DNA from: Ctena decussata
Lineage: Eukaryota; Mollusca; Bivalvia; Lucinida; Lucinidae
Assembly: GCA_963989385.1 (NCBI GenBank)
Contig: OZ022513.1
Location: 22,757,928-22,821,927 of the forward strand
Length of the DNA: 64,000 nt
Direction of reading: 5' to 3'
Shown: piece after piece, positions 10,265 to 22,357 of the stretch
How the letters are laid out: each line of letters begins with the position of its first letter
How positions within the stretch are numbered: position 1 is the stretch's first letter
The notes under the pieces: model-generated
Databases searched by the model: none
Seen by the model: the letters and a program-made list of their open reading frames with translations, nothing else
What the model was told of the DNA's origin: nothing
Made by a program: the position numbers and the translations under genes

Positions 10265-13200
10265 TATGCTCCATATATACGTCTTAATGCATGCAAAAGA
10301 TTGTATCATTCAAAACTCCCTCTCATATATAAAGTTACGGTGAAATCGTCAACATTGTTTGACGTAAATTAATATTGAAGAAAATTTAATATTTTTTTTC
10401 TCAAAATTGGCTCAGTGAAATTCCTTAAAAAATTCAAATCCTATGCTTCATATATATGTCTTTATGCTGGCATAAGATTGTATTATTCAAAACTCCTTCT
10501 CACTTATAAAATTACGGTGAAATCGTCAACATTGTTTGACTTAAATTAGTATGGAAGAAAATTTCATATATTTTTTTCTCAAAATTGGCTCAGTGAAATT
10601 CCTTAAAATGTTCATATCGTATGCTCCATATATACGTCTTAATACATGCGAAAGATTGTATCATTCAAAACTCCCTCTCACTTAAAAATTTAGGATAAAA
10701 TCGTCAACATTCGTTCATTTCATTTCCTATGGAAGAAAATTTTTAATATTTTTTTTTCAAAATTGGCTCAGTGAAATTCCTTAAAAATGTTCATATCGTA
10801 TGCTCCATATATACGTCTTAATGCATGCAAAAGATTGTATCATTCAAAACTCCCTCTCATATATAAAGTTACGGTGATATCGTGAACATTGTTTGACGTA
10901 AATTAATATTGAAGAAAATTTCATATTTTTTTTCTCAAAATTGGCTCAGTGAAATTCCTTAAAAAAATCATATCATATGCTCCATATATATGTCTTTATG
11001 CTGGCAAAAGATTGTATTATTCAAAACTCCTTGTCACTTATAAAGTTACGGTGAAATCGTCAACATTGTTTGACTTAAATTAGTATGTATGAAAATTACA
11101 TATTTTTTTCTCAAAATTGGCTCAGTGAAGTTCCTCAAAATGTTCATATCATATCCTCCTTATAGGTGTCTTTATACATGCGAAAGATTGTATCATTCAA
11201 AACTCCCATTCACTTATAAATTTAGGATGAAATCGTCAACATTCGTTCATTTCATTTCCTATAGAAGAAAACTTTAAATATTTTGTTTTCAACATTGGCT
11301 CAATGAAATTCCTTATAATGTTCATATTATATGCTCCATATATGTGTCTTTATGCATGCAAAAGATTGTATAATTCAAAACTCCCTCTCACTTATAAAGT
11401 TACGGTGACATCGTCAACATTGTTTGACGTAAATTAATATGGAAGAAAATTTCATATTTTTTTTCTCAAAATTGGCTCAGTGAAATTTCTTACAATGTTC
11501 ATATCGTATGCTCCATATATACGTCTTAATGCATGCAAAAGATTGTATCATTCAAAACTCCCTCTCATATATAAAGTTACGGTGAAATCGTCAACATTGT
11601 TTGACGTAAATTAATATTGAAGAAAATTTCATATTTTTTTTCTCAAAATTGGCTCAGTGAAATTCCTTAAAAAGTTCATATCATATGCTCCATATATATG
11701 TCTTTTTGCTGGCAAAAGATTGTATTATTCAAAACTCCCTCTCACTTATTAAGTAACGGTGAAATCGTCAACATTGTTTGACTTAAATTAGTATGGATGA
11801 AAATTACATATTTTTTTTTCTCAAAATTGGCTCAGTGAAATTCCTTAAAATGTTCATATCGTATGCTCCATATAAATGTCTTTATGCATGCAAAAGATTG
11901 TATCATTCAAAACTACCTCTCACTTATAATTTTAGGGTGAAATCGTCAACATTCGTTGATTTCATTTCATATGGAAGAAAACATTTAATTTTTTTTTCAA
12001 AATTGGCTCAGTGAAATTCCTTAAAAAGGTTCATATCATATGCTCCATATATATGTCTTTATGCTTGCAAAAGATTGTATCAGTCAAAACTCCCTCTCAC
12101 TTATAAAGTTACGGTGAAATCGTGAACATTGTTTGACGTAAATAGAATGAATGAAAATTTCATTTTTTTTTCTCAAAATTGGCTCAGTGAAATTCCTGAA
12201 AAAATTCAAATCATATGCTCCATATATATGTCTTTATGCATGCAAAAGATTGTATCATTCAAAACTCCTTCTCACTTATAAAGTTACGGTGAAATCGTCA
12301 ACATTGTTTGACTTAAATTAGTATGGATGAAAATTACATATTTTTTTCTCAAAATTGGCTCAGTAAAATTCCTCAAAATGTTCATATCATATGCTCCTTA
12401 TATGTGTCTTTATACATGCGAAAGATTGTATCATTCAAAACTCCCTCTCACTTATAAATTTAGGATGAAATCGTCAACATTCGTTCATTTCATTTCCTAC
12501 GGAAGAAAACTTTTAATATATTTTTTTCAAAATTTGCTCAGTGAAATTCCTTAAAATGTTCATATTATATGCTCCATATATGTGTCTTTATGCATGCAAA
12601 AGATTGTATCATTCAAAACTTTCTCTCACTTATAAAGTTACGGTGATATCGTCAACATTGTTTGACGTAAATTAATATTGAAGAATATTTAATATTTTTT
12701 TTTCTCAAAATTGGCTCAGTGAAATTCCTTAAAAAAATCATATCATATGCTCCATATATATGTCTTTATGCTGGCAAAAGATTGTATTATTCAAAACTCC
12801 TTGTCACTTATAAAGTTACGGTGAAATCGTCAACATTGTTTGACTTAAATTAGTATGTATGAAAATTACATATTTTTTTCTCAAAATTGGCTCAGTGAAG
12901 TTCCTCAAAATGTTCATATCAAATCCTCCTTATAGGTGTCTTTATACATGCGAAAGATTGTATCATTCAAAACTCCCATTCACTTATAAATTTAGGATGA
13001 AATCGTCAACATTCGTTCATTTCATTTCCTATAGAAGAAAACTTTTAATATTTTGTTTTCTAAATTGGCTCAGTGAAATTTCTTATAATGTTCATATTAT
13101 ATCTCCATATATGTGTCTTTATGAATGCAAAAGATTGTATAATTCAAAACTCCCTCTCACTTACAAAGTTACGGTGACATCGTCAACATTGTTTGACTTA

Positions 13201-16200
13201 AATTAATATGGAAGAAAATTTCATATTTTTTTTTTTCTCAAAATTGGCTCAGTGAAATTCCTTACAATGTTCATATCGTATGCTCCATATATACGTCTTA
13301 ATGCATGCAAAAGATTGTATCATTCAAAACTCCCTCTCATATATAAAGTTACGGTGAAATCGTCAATATTGTTTGACGTAAATTAATATTGAAGAAAATT
13401 TCATTTTTTTTTCTGAAAATTGGCTCAGTGAAATTCCTTAAAAAATTCATATCATATGCTCCATATATATGTCTTTTTGCTGGCAAAAGATTGTATTATT
13501 CAAAACTCCTTCTCACTTATAAAGTTACGGTGAAATCGTCAACATTGTTTGACTTAAATTAGTATGGATGAAAATTACATATTTTTTTTTCTCAAAATTG
13601 GCTCAGTGAAATTCCTTAAAATGTTCATATCGTATGCTCCATAAATATGTCTTTATGCATGCAAAAGATTGTATCATTCAAAATTACCTCTCACTTATAA
13701 TTTTAGGGTGAAATCGTCAACATTCGTTGATTTCATTTCATATGGAAGAAAACATTTAATTTTTTTTTCAAAATTGGCTCAGTAAAATTCCTCAAAATGT
13801 TCATATCATATGCTCCTTATATGTGTCTTTATACATGCGAAAGATTGTATCATTCAAAACTCCCTCTCACTTATAAATTTAGGATGAAATCGTCAACATT
13901 CGTTCATTTCATTTCCTATGGAAGAAAACTTTTAATATATTTTTTTCAAAATTGGCTCAGTGAAATTCCTTAAAATGTTCATATTATATGCTCCATATAT
14001 GTGTCTTTATGCATGCAAAAGATTGTATCATTCAAAACTTTCTCTCACTTATAAAGTTACGGTGACATCGTCAACATTGTTTGACGTAAATTAATATGGA
14101 AGAAAATTTCATTTTTTTTTCTCAAAATTGGCCCAGTGAAATTCCTTAAAATGTTCATATCGTATGCTCCATATATACGTCTGAAAACATGCAAAAGATT
14201 GTATCATTCAAAACTCCCTCTCATATATATAAAGTTACGGTGAAATCGTCAACATTGTTTGACGTAAATTAATATGGAAGAAAATTTCATATTTTTTTTT
14301 CTCAAAATTGGCTCAGCTCAGTGAAATTCCTTACAATGTTCATATCGTATGCTCCATATATACGTCTTAATGCATGCAAAAGATTGTATCATTCAAAACT
14401 CCCTCTCATATATAAAGTTACGGTGAAATCGTCAACATTGTTTGACGTAAATTAATATGGAAGAAAATTTCATATTTTTTTTCTCAAAATTGGCTCAGTG
14501 AAATTCCTTAAAAAATTCATATCATATGCTCCATATATATGTCTTTTTGCTGGCAAAAGATTGTATTATTCAAAACTCCTTCTCACTTATAAAGTTACGG
14601 TGAAATCGTCAACATTGTTTGACTTAAATTAGTATGGATGAAAATTACATATTTTTGTTTCTCAAAATTGGCTCAGTGAAATTCCTTAAAATGTTCATAT
14701 CGTATGCTCCATATAAATGTCTTTATGCACGCAAAAGATTGTATCATTCAAAACTACCTCTCACTTATAATTTTAGGGTGAAATCGTCAACATTCGTTGA
14801 TTTCATTTCATATGGAAGAAAACATTTAATTTTTATTTCAAAATTGGCTCAGTGAAATTCCTTAAAATGGTTCATATCATATGCTCCATATATATGTCTT
14901 TATGCTTGCAAAAGATTGTATCAGTCAAAACTCCCTCTCACTTATAAAGTTACGGTGAAATCGTCAACATTGTTTGACTTAAATAGAATGAATGAAAATT
15001 TCATTTTTTTTTCTCAAAATTGGCTCAGTAAAATTTCTCAAAATGTTCATATCATATGCTCCTTATATGTGTCTTTATACATGCGAAAGATTGTATCATT
15101 CAAAACTCCCTCTCACTTATAAATTTAGGATGAAATCGTCAACATTCGTTCATTTCATTTCCTATGGAAGAAAACTTTTAATATTTTTTTTTCAAAATTG
15201 GCTCAGTGAAATTCCTGAAAAAATTCAAATCATATGCTCCATATATATGTCTTTATGCATGCAAAAGATTGTATCATTCAAAACTCCTTCTCACTTATAA
15301 AGTTACGGTGAAATCGTCAACATTGTTTGACTTAAATTAGTATGGATGAAAATTACATATTTTTTTCTCAAAATTGGCTCAGTAAAATTTCTCAAAATGT
15401 TCATATCATATGCTCCTTATATGTGTCTTTATACATGCGAAAGATTGTATCATTCAAAACTCCCTCTCACTTATAAATTTAGGATGAAATCGTCAACATT
15501 CGTTCATTTCATTTCCTATGGAAGAAAACTTTTAATATTTTTTTTTCAAAATTGGCTCAGTGAAATTCCTTAAAATGTTCATATTATATGCTCCATATAT
15601 GTGTCTTTATGCATGCAAAAGATTGTATCATTCAAAACTTTCTCTCACTTATAAAGTTACGGTGACATCGTCAACATTGTTTGACGTAAATTAATATGGA
15701 AGAAAATTTCATATTTTTTTTTCTCAAAATTGGCCCAGTGAAATTTCTTAAATGTTCATACCGTGTGCTCCATATATACGTCTGAATGCATGCAAAAGAT
15801 TGTATCATTCAAAACTCCCTCTCATATATAAAGTTACGGTGAAATCGTCAACATTGTTTGACGTAAATTAATATTGAAGAAAATTTCATATTTTTTTTTT
15901 CTCAAAATTGGATCAGTGAAATTCCTTAAAAAATTCATATCATATGCTTCATATATATGTCTTTATGCTGGCAATAGATTGTATTATTCAAAACTCCTTC
16001 TCACTTATAAAGGTACGGTGAAATCGTCAACATTGTTTGACTTAAATTAGTATGGATGAAAATTACATTTTTTTTTTCTCACAATTGGCTGAGTGAAATT
16101 CCTCAAAATGTTCATATAATATGCTCCTTATATGTGTCTTTATACATGCGAAAGATTGTATCATTCAAAACTCCCTCTCACTTATAAATTTAGGATGAAA

Positions 16201-16843
16201 TCGTCAACATTCGTTCATTTCATTTCCTATGGAAGAAAATTTTTAATATTTTTTTTTCAAAATTGGCTCAGTGAAATTCCTTAAAATGTTCATATCATAT
16301 GCTCCATAATTGTGTATTCATGCATGCAAAAGAATGTATCATTCAAAACTCCCTCTCACTTTTAAATTTAGGGTGAAATCATCAACACTCTTTCACTTCA
16401 TTTCAAATGAAAGAAAACTTTTAATATTTTTTTTTCAAAATTGGCTCAGTAAAATTCTTTAAAATGATCATATCATATGCTTTATATATGTGTCTTTTTG
16501 CATGCCAGAGATTGTATCATTCAAAACTCCCTCTCACTTATAAAGTTAGGGTGAAATCGTCAACATTGTTTGACTTAAATTAATACGGAATAAAATTTCA
16601 TCCTTTTTTTTTTTATAAATTGGCTCAGTGATTTTCCTTAAAATGTTCATATCATATGCTCCATATAGTTGTCTTTTTGCATGCAAAAGATGGTATCATT
16701 TAAAAATCCCTCTCACTTATAAAGTGAGGGTGAAATCGTCAACATTATTTCACTTCATTTCATATGGAAGGAAACTTTTAAATTTTTTTTTCAAAATTGG
16801 CTCAGTGAAATTACTTCAAATGTTCATATTATATCCTCCATAT

Positions 16844-18226
16844 TGAGCCGCGACACGACAAAACCAACAATGAGGTCATGCGCACTGCGCAGACTCAGAT
16901 CAGTCTAGGTTTCCGCCAAGTTTGACCAGACCTTTCGTTAAGTGCTCAAAGGGTAGCTGATGCCCCAGTCACACACACACATTACGGATTGGGCGGATAG
17001 TTGTGGATAAAAATCCACAATAATCCGCAGAATTTGTGGGCGTTGCTTCTTTTCTTGATTAATTTACGGATACAGTTACCTATAGATGCGTATGATTAAG
17101 GACAAATGCGGATGTCTGCGGTCAGATAGTTTCCCTTTGAATCAATACGATGAGAGATGATACGAATGAATACGTGCTACTTACCTTCCATTACGTTCTG
17201 TTACTTCTAGATGCGGAAAGATGTTGTTGATGCTACGGATGGCCCGTTCGTATATGTCCGGTTTTATTCGTAATGGTCCGTATCGCATCTGCGGATGGTC
17301 CATCCGTATCTGTCCGGTGTTATTAGTAAAGGTCCGTATCGCATCCGCAGAGTCTGTAACTGTCCGTATCGTATCCGTAGGGTCCGCAGGATCCGATTCC
17401 AAATTTTGAAAAATTTCAAAATTCAGGCGCGGACGAGTAAACCGTATTGATCCGTAACAAAAGGTAACTGAAGGCATTCATTCGCATTTATCCATATATA
17501 ATCCGTATCTTATCCGTATCTTATCCGTATATAAACCTATCATTCCGCAGCCCAACCCAAAATTGTGGACAGATACGGTTTCGCGCAGATCGTTACCTTC
17601 AATTACGGTTAGTTACGGATCTCGTTCGGAGTTTTTTTACGGACTTTTACCTTCAGATACGTTTCTATACGGATAGCTTACACTTCAATACTGACAGATA
17701 CGTATTGGTGAGGATCATTGCAAACAGGTTATCTCACTGGGGCATTGATCCGTAACAATACGCAGAACGAGACCCGTAACTAACCGTAACAATCCGCATG
17801 AAACCATATTTGTCCACAAATTTTGGGAGGACCGCGGAACGATAGGTCGAGATAGGGATTAGATACGGATTACATACGGATAAATGCGGATTAATGCCTT
17901 CAGTTACGGATCATTATGGTTAACTCGTCCGCGCCTGAATATTTAAATTTTTCAAAATTTGGTGGCATATCCTGCGGACCTTGCGGATACCATACGGATA
18001 CGATACGGATTCGATATGGAGAGAGACCACGCCCACAAATTGTGTGGAATTAAAGTCCGCAACTATCCGCCCAATCCGTAATGTGTGTGTGTGACTGGGG
18101 CTTGAGGGTCTAAGTTACCTTCATGCGGACAGCGAAGCCTCTGATCAGACTGGGCGGATGCCCAGGCTGATCTGAGTCTGCGCTGAGCGTACAACCACAT
18201 TGTTGGTTTTCTCGTGTCGCGGCTCA
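16844..18226. mobile_element. 238 bp palindromic MITE (TGAGCCGCGACACG ends), split by a nested element
   Basis: The ends TGAGCCGCGACACGACAAAA and, inverted, TTTTCTCGTGTCGCGGCTCA bound this segment. Without the insert at 16961-18102 and one TGA copy, the remaining 117 + 121 bp equal a complete MITE of the family also seen at 19881, 32647 and 58768. It sits in the diverged right margin of the satellite array, flanked by TAT on each side. Confidence 0.85.
16961..18102. mobile_element. 1142 bp foldback element nested in the MITE, 3 bp TSD (TGA)
   Basis: The termini are GCCCCAGTCACACACACAC and its exact inverse, followed inward by ATTACGGATTGGGCGGATAG on both arms. TGA flanks both sides (16958-16960 and 18103-18105). 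The arms extend almost to the centre near 17680; for example, the CAGGCGCGGACGAG block at about 17425 is mirrored at about 17925. The interior is dominated by short ATCCGTAT/CCGTATC words, so it looks built from a degenerate 8-10 bp repeat. No coding capacity is evident. Confidence 0.82.
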
Positions 18227-18262
18227 TATGTGTCTTTGTGCATACAAAAAATTGTATCTTCT

Positions 18263-19171
18263 AGCTACTGCTAATTGGATCTGCATAAATACAAACAAAA
18301 CCGGACGGACGGACGGTTACACAGATACATACCAAGACGGACACAGCAGTATTTCCATAAAGTGCACGGGTACTGTTCCATGTTTTTCGCCACCATTTTT
18401 TCAAAGGGAGACAACTTCCATTACTTCTTGTTTGCTTCTCAGGACCACGAAAACCCTTCCAAAAGGGTAACAACGATACATCCTATACGTTTTGCTGCTG
18501 ATTTTATATACTTGCATGTATATGCAAACAAAATCAGACGGACAGACAGACATACACATACGGACAGATAAAAGATCGCATCGATGTACAACAACGACAG
18601 CCTGTTATAGCATTATAGTAATTGCACCAATATGTTCCTCCAAATGCCTTAGTCAACTTACACATCTGCTTTGCTATCACTGTAAAGACAAAAGACTAAA
18701 AGGACAGGATACCTCCAGGACAGGCAGACGCAAGGACGGACAAAATAATGAAGGAACGCATGGACAGGCACAACAAAACAAAAGTATAATCTCCATGAAG
18801 TTTTTGGGGCGAGGCTTGATAGAATTTGAAGTGAACAGATATACCCTTTTCATATGCGAAAGCAAATACATGCGAACAGACAGACGGACAAACAACCTGA
18901 CTGAGTAGAGATGTACTCAGACAGACAACTACAGACTAGAGAAAAGATTAATATTCCAAGAGTATTTAATGTCGCAACGTAAAATTACCGATATCTATAT
19001 GGGTTATTAGAATCGGGAATAGGGAATAGGGAATAAGTAACCAACTTGACGCTTCTCATATGTTCCCCTTTGTAAAATAGCGGAAATGCATGGAAGTGTA
19101 TCCATTCACCACAGTTTTTTTCTGTCAGGTCAGCTATTATTATTATTATTAAATTCATTTGCTTTTTGGAA
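18263..19171. other. Non-coding, low-complexity stretch
   Basis: This stretch has several GGACGGACGG and CAGACGGACAGACA runs (18301-18320, 18537-18566, 18880-18892) and a short GGGAATAGGGAATA repeat near 19015-19035. Open frames here follow the repeats and have no recognisable domain. Confidence 0.5.
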
Positions 19172-19390
19172 AGCCTCGGTAGCTCAGTGGATAAAGTGCT
19201 GGGCAGCTGATGTAAGGGTACCGGGTTCGATTCCTGCTGGAAACGGAAATCAGTTCAATCGTAAAGGGTGTCGGTTGCACACAAGCTTTCATTATCATCC
19301 TGCCATCGTCCTGATAAGACTAAGTATTGTTGAAAAGGACATTCAATCACAAATCCATCCATTCATCCATCCATCACACCATCCATCTAT
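19172..19390 (+). mobile_element. tRNA-derived SINE, copy 1
   Basis: The head has a good A box (TAGCTCAGTGG, 19180-19190) and B box (GGTTCGATTCC, 19224-19234) with tRNA-like spacing. The acceptor ends do not pair, so this is not a tRNA gene. The body contains GTTGAAAAGGACATTCAATC and ends in an ATCC-rich tail (19355-19388). A second, diverged copy lies at 19600. Confidence 0.75.
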
Positions 19391-19599
19391 GCATTCAGTT
19401 TTACATTCCTGTTTCTGTTCGTGTTCTAATAGCTTCGGTGGACTAGGCTATTCGCTGGTCTTGTTTTGCTTTGAGTGCAGTGTTTTCTTCTTATACCATT
19501 GGGCGTTTCATACATGATGTGGTAGGCGATTGTGTCTATTCCTGATCGTTTCATTTTCAACCACTTTATGTACCTTCCTCAGACTCTTTATTTATAACA

Positions 19600-19790
19600 G
19601 GGGCCCTTGTAGCTCAGTAGGGTAATCGCTGGTAGGCTGATCAAGCAGTCCCGGGTCTTATTTTTCCTGGCGGATTTGTTTCCAACCGTAAACAGCTTTT
19701 CAAAAGCTAACAGCCTTTTATTATCACATATGACTGAAAACTTTTGAAAAGGACGTACAATCGCAACTCATCCATCCATTTATTTACTTA
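19600..19790 (+). mobile_element. tRNA-derived SINE, copy 2 (diverged)
   Basis: The A box TAGCTCAGTAG (19610-19620) is kept. The B box region (CCCGGGTCTTATTTTTCC) is degraded. The body shares TTTTGAAAAGGACGTACAAT and an ATCC tail with the SINE at 19172. It is only about 200 bp downstream of that copy and in the same orientation. Confidence 0.65.
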
Positions 19791-19880
19791 TTTCTCAGAT
19801 ATGAGAAAACAGCCAGACTGGTACTCTTGTTTTATGCCTGATCAGATTGCATCGACAACTGCGTGAACTGTTAATCCATA

Positions 19881-20118
19881 TGAGCGGCGACACGAGAAAA
19901 CCAACAAAGTGGTTGTGCGCTCAGCGCAGACTCAGATCGCCCTGGGCATTCGCCCAGTCTGAACAGAGTCTTCGCTGTCCGCATGGAGATAGTACAGACT
20001 CTTAGCAACCCTTTGAGCGCAACGCCAATAGTCTGATCAGACTGGGCGGATGCCCAGGCTGACCTGAGTATGCCCTGGACGCACAACCACTTTGTTGGGT
20101 TTCTCGTGTCGCGGCTTA
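19881..20118. mobile_element. 238 bp palindromic MITE, TGAGCSGCGACACG family
   Basis: An intact member with inverted ends (GCGGCGACACGAGAAAACC / GGGTTTCTCGTGTCGCGGC). The two halves are near mirror images built around CAGACTCAGATC, CTGGGCATTCGCCCAGTCTG and AACCACTTTGTTGG. It contains no ORF of its own. Confidence 0.85.
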
Positions 20119-20372
20119 ATTTTTTATCCAAAGTGGATTCTTCTATCCTTATAAATTGGGTGAGTCCATCCATCATTTTTGGGACGTCTCTTTTAATATC
20201 AAATTTTACTACGTTTGTAGAAATTGGTGTAAACCAAATGCAAACAATGTATACCTTAATCAGAGGTAAGGCTCTTAGACGTCTGATCTGGTTCTTCCAC
20301 GTTTGTCTATGTTCCTATTATGGGACGCTAGTGATTATGTAATCGAGTAAGGTTATTGGATAGAATAAAAAT
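20119..20372. other. Short unassigned stretch
   Basis: I see nothing recognisable between the MITE and the dispersed repeat. Confidence 0.4.
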
Positions 20373-21986
20373 AGAATAGTGATTATCGGTCAATATTTTT
20401 TATCTATTATACAAGAAAAACACAAAATACTGAAATTGGTAGTTTGCATAATTCACGTTTTTCGTGGGATCAAAACCACTTGATGCATGTAGATCTGTAT
20501 AAATAATTTTATTAGCAAAGAAATAAACACGTGCATGGCATTTAGGGTCTACCACGTTGAAACTATATAAACTCCTGTTTCTGGCATTGCACTTCATCCG
20601 AATTAGCAGAATTCGGATTTAGGGTGAACAGGAATTAGGGTTAATAACCAATGTTTGCAAATTATTTGATTGTGCAAAATTAAATGAAAAAAAGGCCTGT
20701 GTTTGCCTAATATAGTTCAGTAATTATGTAAATATAGTCTTCCAGACAGTGCTTCAAACACATTATATAATTGCTAGGCTAAGGCTATATCCGTTGCGTC
20801 TCAAAAGAGCACGAGGGTCACACAAAACGACGTTACTGATGATATCAGGTTTGTAATACTGCATCTGCTATGTCAGAATAGTTTTGTTGGATATGGCTGT
20901 GATAAATTACTTTAGCACAGACTCATACAAAATAAGAACACGGTTTGCACCAGTATAATCATTCACATTAATCGCTGTTAGTTCGCATGTAGACACTTCT
21001 GTAGTACCTAGTATATTGGAAAGTGCATGCATGTGATAAAGATAAATTTGAATGTGCTGCTACTTTTAATAATCATTGTACATTCTGTTTGATTCCAGAC
21101 GGTTACCATTTTCTTACTTTACTTATTTTTTTAAATTTTTAAATATAGTAACCTACTGATTATACATGTAGGTGCATATGTTGGAAATAGGGTATAAAAA
21201 TGGTTTAATTTACGCGTACCGATTACATGTATCTTATCAAGTTGAATATGCTTTATTTGCAATCTCAAAATTGGTTAACGTTTCCATTCTTAGTAATGAC
21301 GTACAAGGATTGAAATTGTTCGGGAGCATATATCGTCAATATTGATCGTTCAATCATACTATACAACCATCTGCGAACTGTTAATTAAGTCTAGAAATTG
21401 CATTCTTGAGAATGGTTTAAAGAGCAGTCAATTGTTACCATTTCAGGCGAGATCAGTGCCCTGTAACATCATTTTGTTCCAGAGTTCGAATGCACCTGGA
21501 ATACATATTATTTTTACGCAAACCGGAAACAGAAAGTCAGTGCCTTGAAAGTTGCAATTCATGTTTCCTAATACACATGTAATTGCAATGGCTTCTCATA
21601 AGAAGGCAGTTATATACAATTCAAGGGGGGCATTGATTTAAAGGCAAATGGGTACATTTATGTTTTTTTTCCGCAGTTTTTATATATATAGGGGATGACT
21701 TCCTGTGTCTTTTTTGAAAGACGAAGCCCTTTTAACATGAGTTTATTTCAAAAGAAAAAAAAGAGCAAATTGTTTCCTGTAAAAGTTTACTCCCACTTTA
21801 AAGACAAAATTAAATGACAAATTTTCTTCCTCTAGAAGGGTACCCAATCATCTTAATGCATTATCAAATGATGCAATGATGCAATGTATGACACTAGAGC
21901 AACGTACAAAGCCGTCTGATCGGTGGGGAATTTAAAACTCATTTAGATTTCAAGGTTTGATTCTTTTAAAATAAATGTTCCAAAGG
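20373..21986. repeat. Dispersed ~1.6 kb repeat, copy A
   Basis: The segment matches 33878-36072 in direct orientation over its whole length. Shared stretches include GGTGAACAGGAATTAGG, ATTGCTAGGCTAAGG, ACAGACTCATACAAAATA, AGAGCAGTCAATTGTTACC and CGCAAACCGGAAACAGAAAG. Copy A lacks two blocks present in copy B. No convincing coding frame is shared, so it is either a non-autonomous element or an old segmental duplication. Confidence 0.8.
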
Positions 21987-22297
21987 ATCTATTAATATTA
22001 AATTTTATCATTTAAAACATTTCTTGATTCTACCCTCATTTTTCTTAGAATTATACACAAAACCTGGGACTAGGATTAAATACACGGTATGATGGTTGAC
22101 GTCATTTTGTCGCCATTGAATGACCGTCGGACCAAATTTTATCATGTTTATGCAAGCATAACGATTGTTGACGGCAATTATTTCCTCACAGTTAAAAAGT
22201 GGAAACCATAATAAAATAGCATAGCCAAGCATTTTACTCTACTTCAAATATTAGACATAGCCAAATATCCTTCGACAGTAGTAAAGGGCGTCACTCT

Positions 22298-22357
22298 GGG
22301 GACTCCCGGCCGGAGACCAAGTCCGCAGCCTGGGGCAGTCTCGGGCCGGGAGTCCCC
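22298..22357. repeat. GC-rich hairpin at the left Polinton tip
   Basis: GGGGACTCCCGGCC pairs with GGCCGGGAGTCCCC around a 30 bp loop, 21 bp inside the end. The same structure stands at 28040-28099 in the right arm, so both termini can form a stem. Confidence 0.7.

Larger units (their letters stand above)
5640..10494. repeat. 2427 bp tandem duplication of satellite plus transposon
   Basis: The blocks at about 5640-8067 and 8067-10494 are nearly identical over 2427 bp. Each contains six satellite monomers plus one 1359 bp foldback element at the same offset (6479 and 8906). One visible difference is AATAGAATT versus AATAAAATT early in the element. The copies diverge after about 10495. The duplication therefore arose by unequal exchange after the transposon had inserted. 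Confidence 0.9.
4051..18262. repeat. ~177 bp satellite array, roughly 57 monomers, interrupted by insertions
   Basis: A unit recurs whose hallmarks are CAAAATTGGCTCAGTGAAAT, ATGCTCCATATATGTGTCTT, GCAAAAGATTGTATCATTC and AAATCGTCAACATTG. Successive GGCTC starts at 5204, 5380, 5556, 5734, 5911 and 6088 give periods of 176-178. Monomers at both edges (4051-5200 and 16300-16850) are much more diverged, and one near 4913-5020 is shortened to ~107 bp. Those in the middle are near-identical, the usual signature of a homogenised array with decaying margins. Several monomer types alternate in the order A-B-C-D. Insertions at 6479, 8906 and 16844 are listed separately. The last recognisable remnant is 18227-18262. 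The small ORFs inside are by-products of the unit. Confidence 0.93.

Noticed and set aside
6094..16846. Many 60-115 codon open frames in the satellite region
   Set aside because: They repeat with the satellite unit and differ by the same changes as the DNA, so they are shadows of a non-coding repeat.
19172..19247. Functional tRNA gene
   Set aside because: A and B boxes are present, but the acceptor and anticodon stems do not pair, and a SINE body and tail follow.
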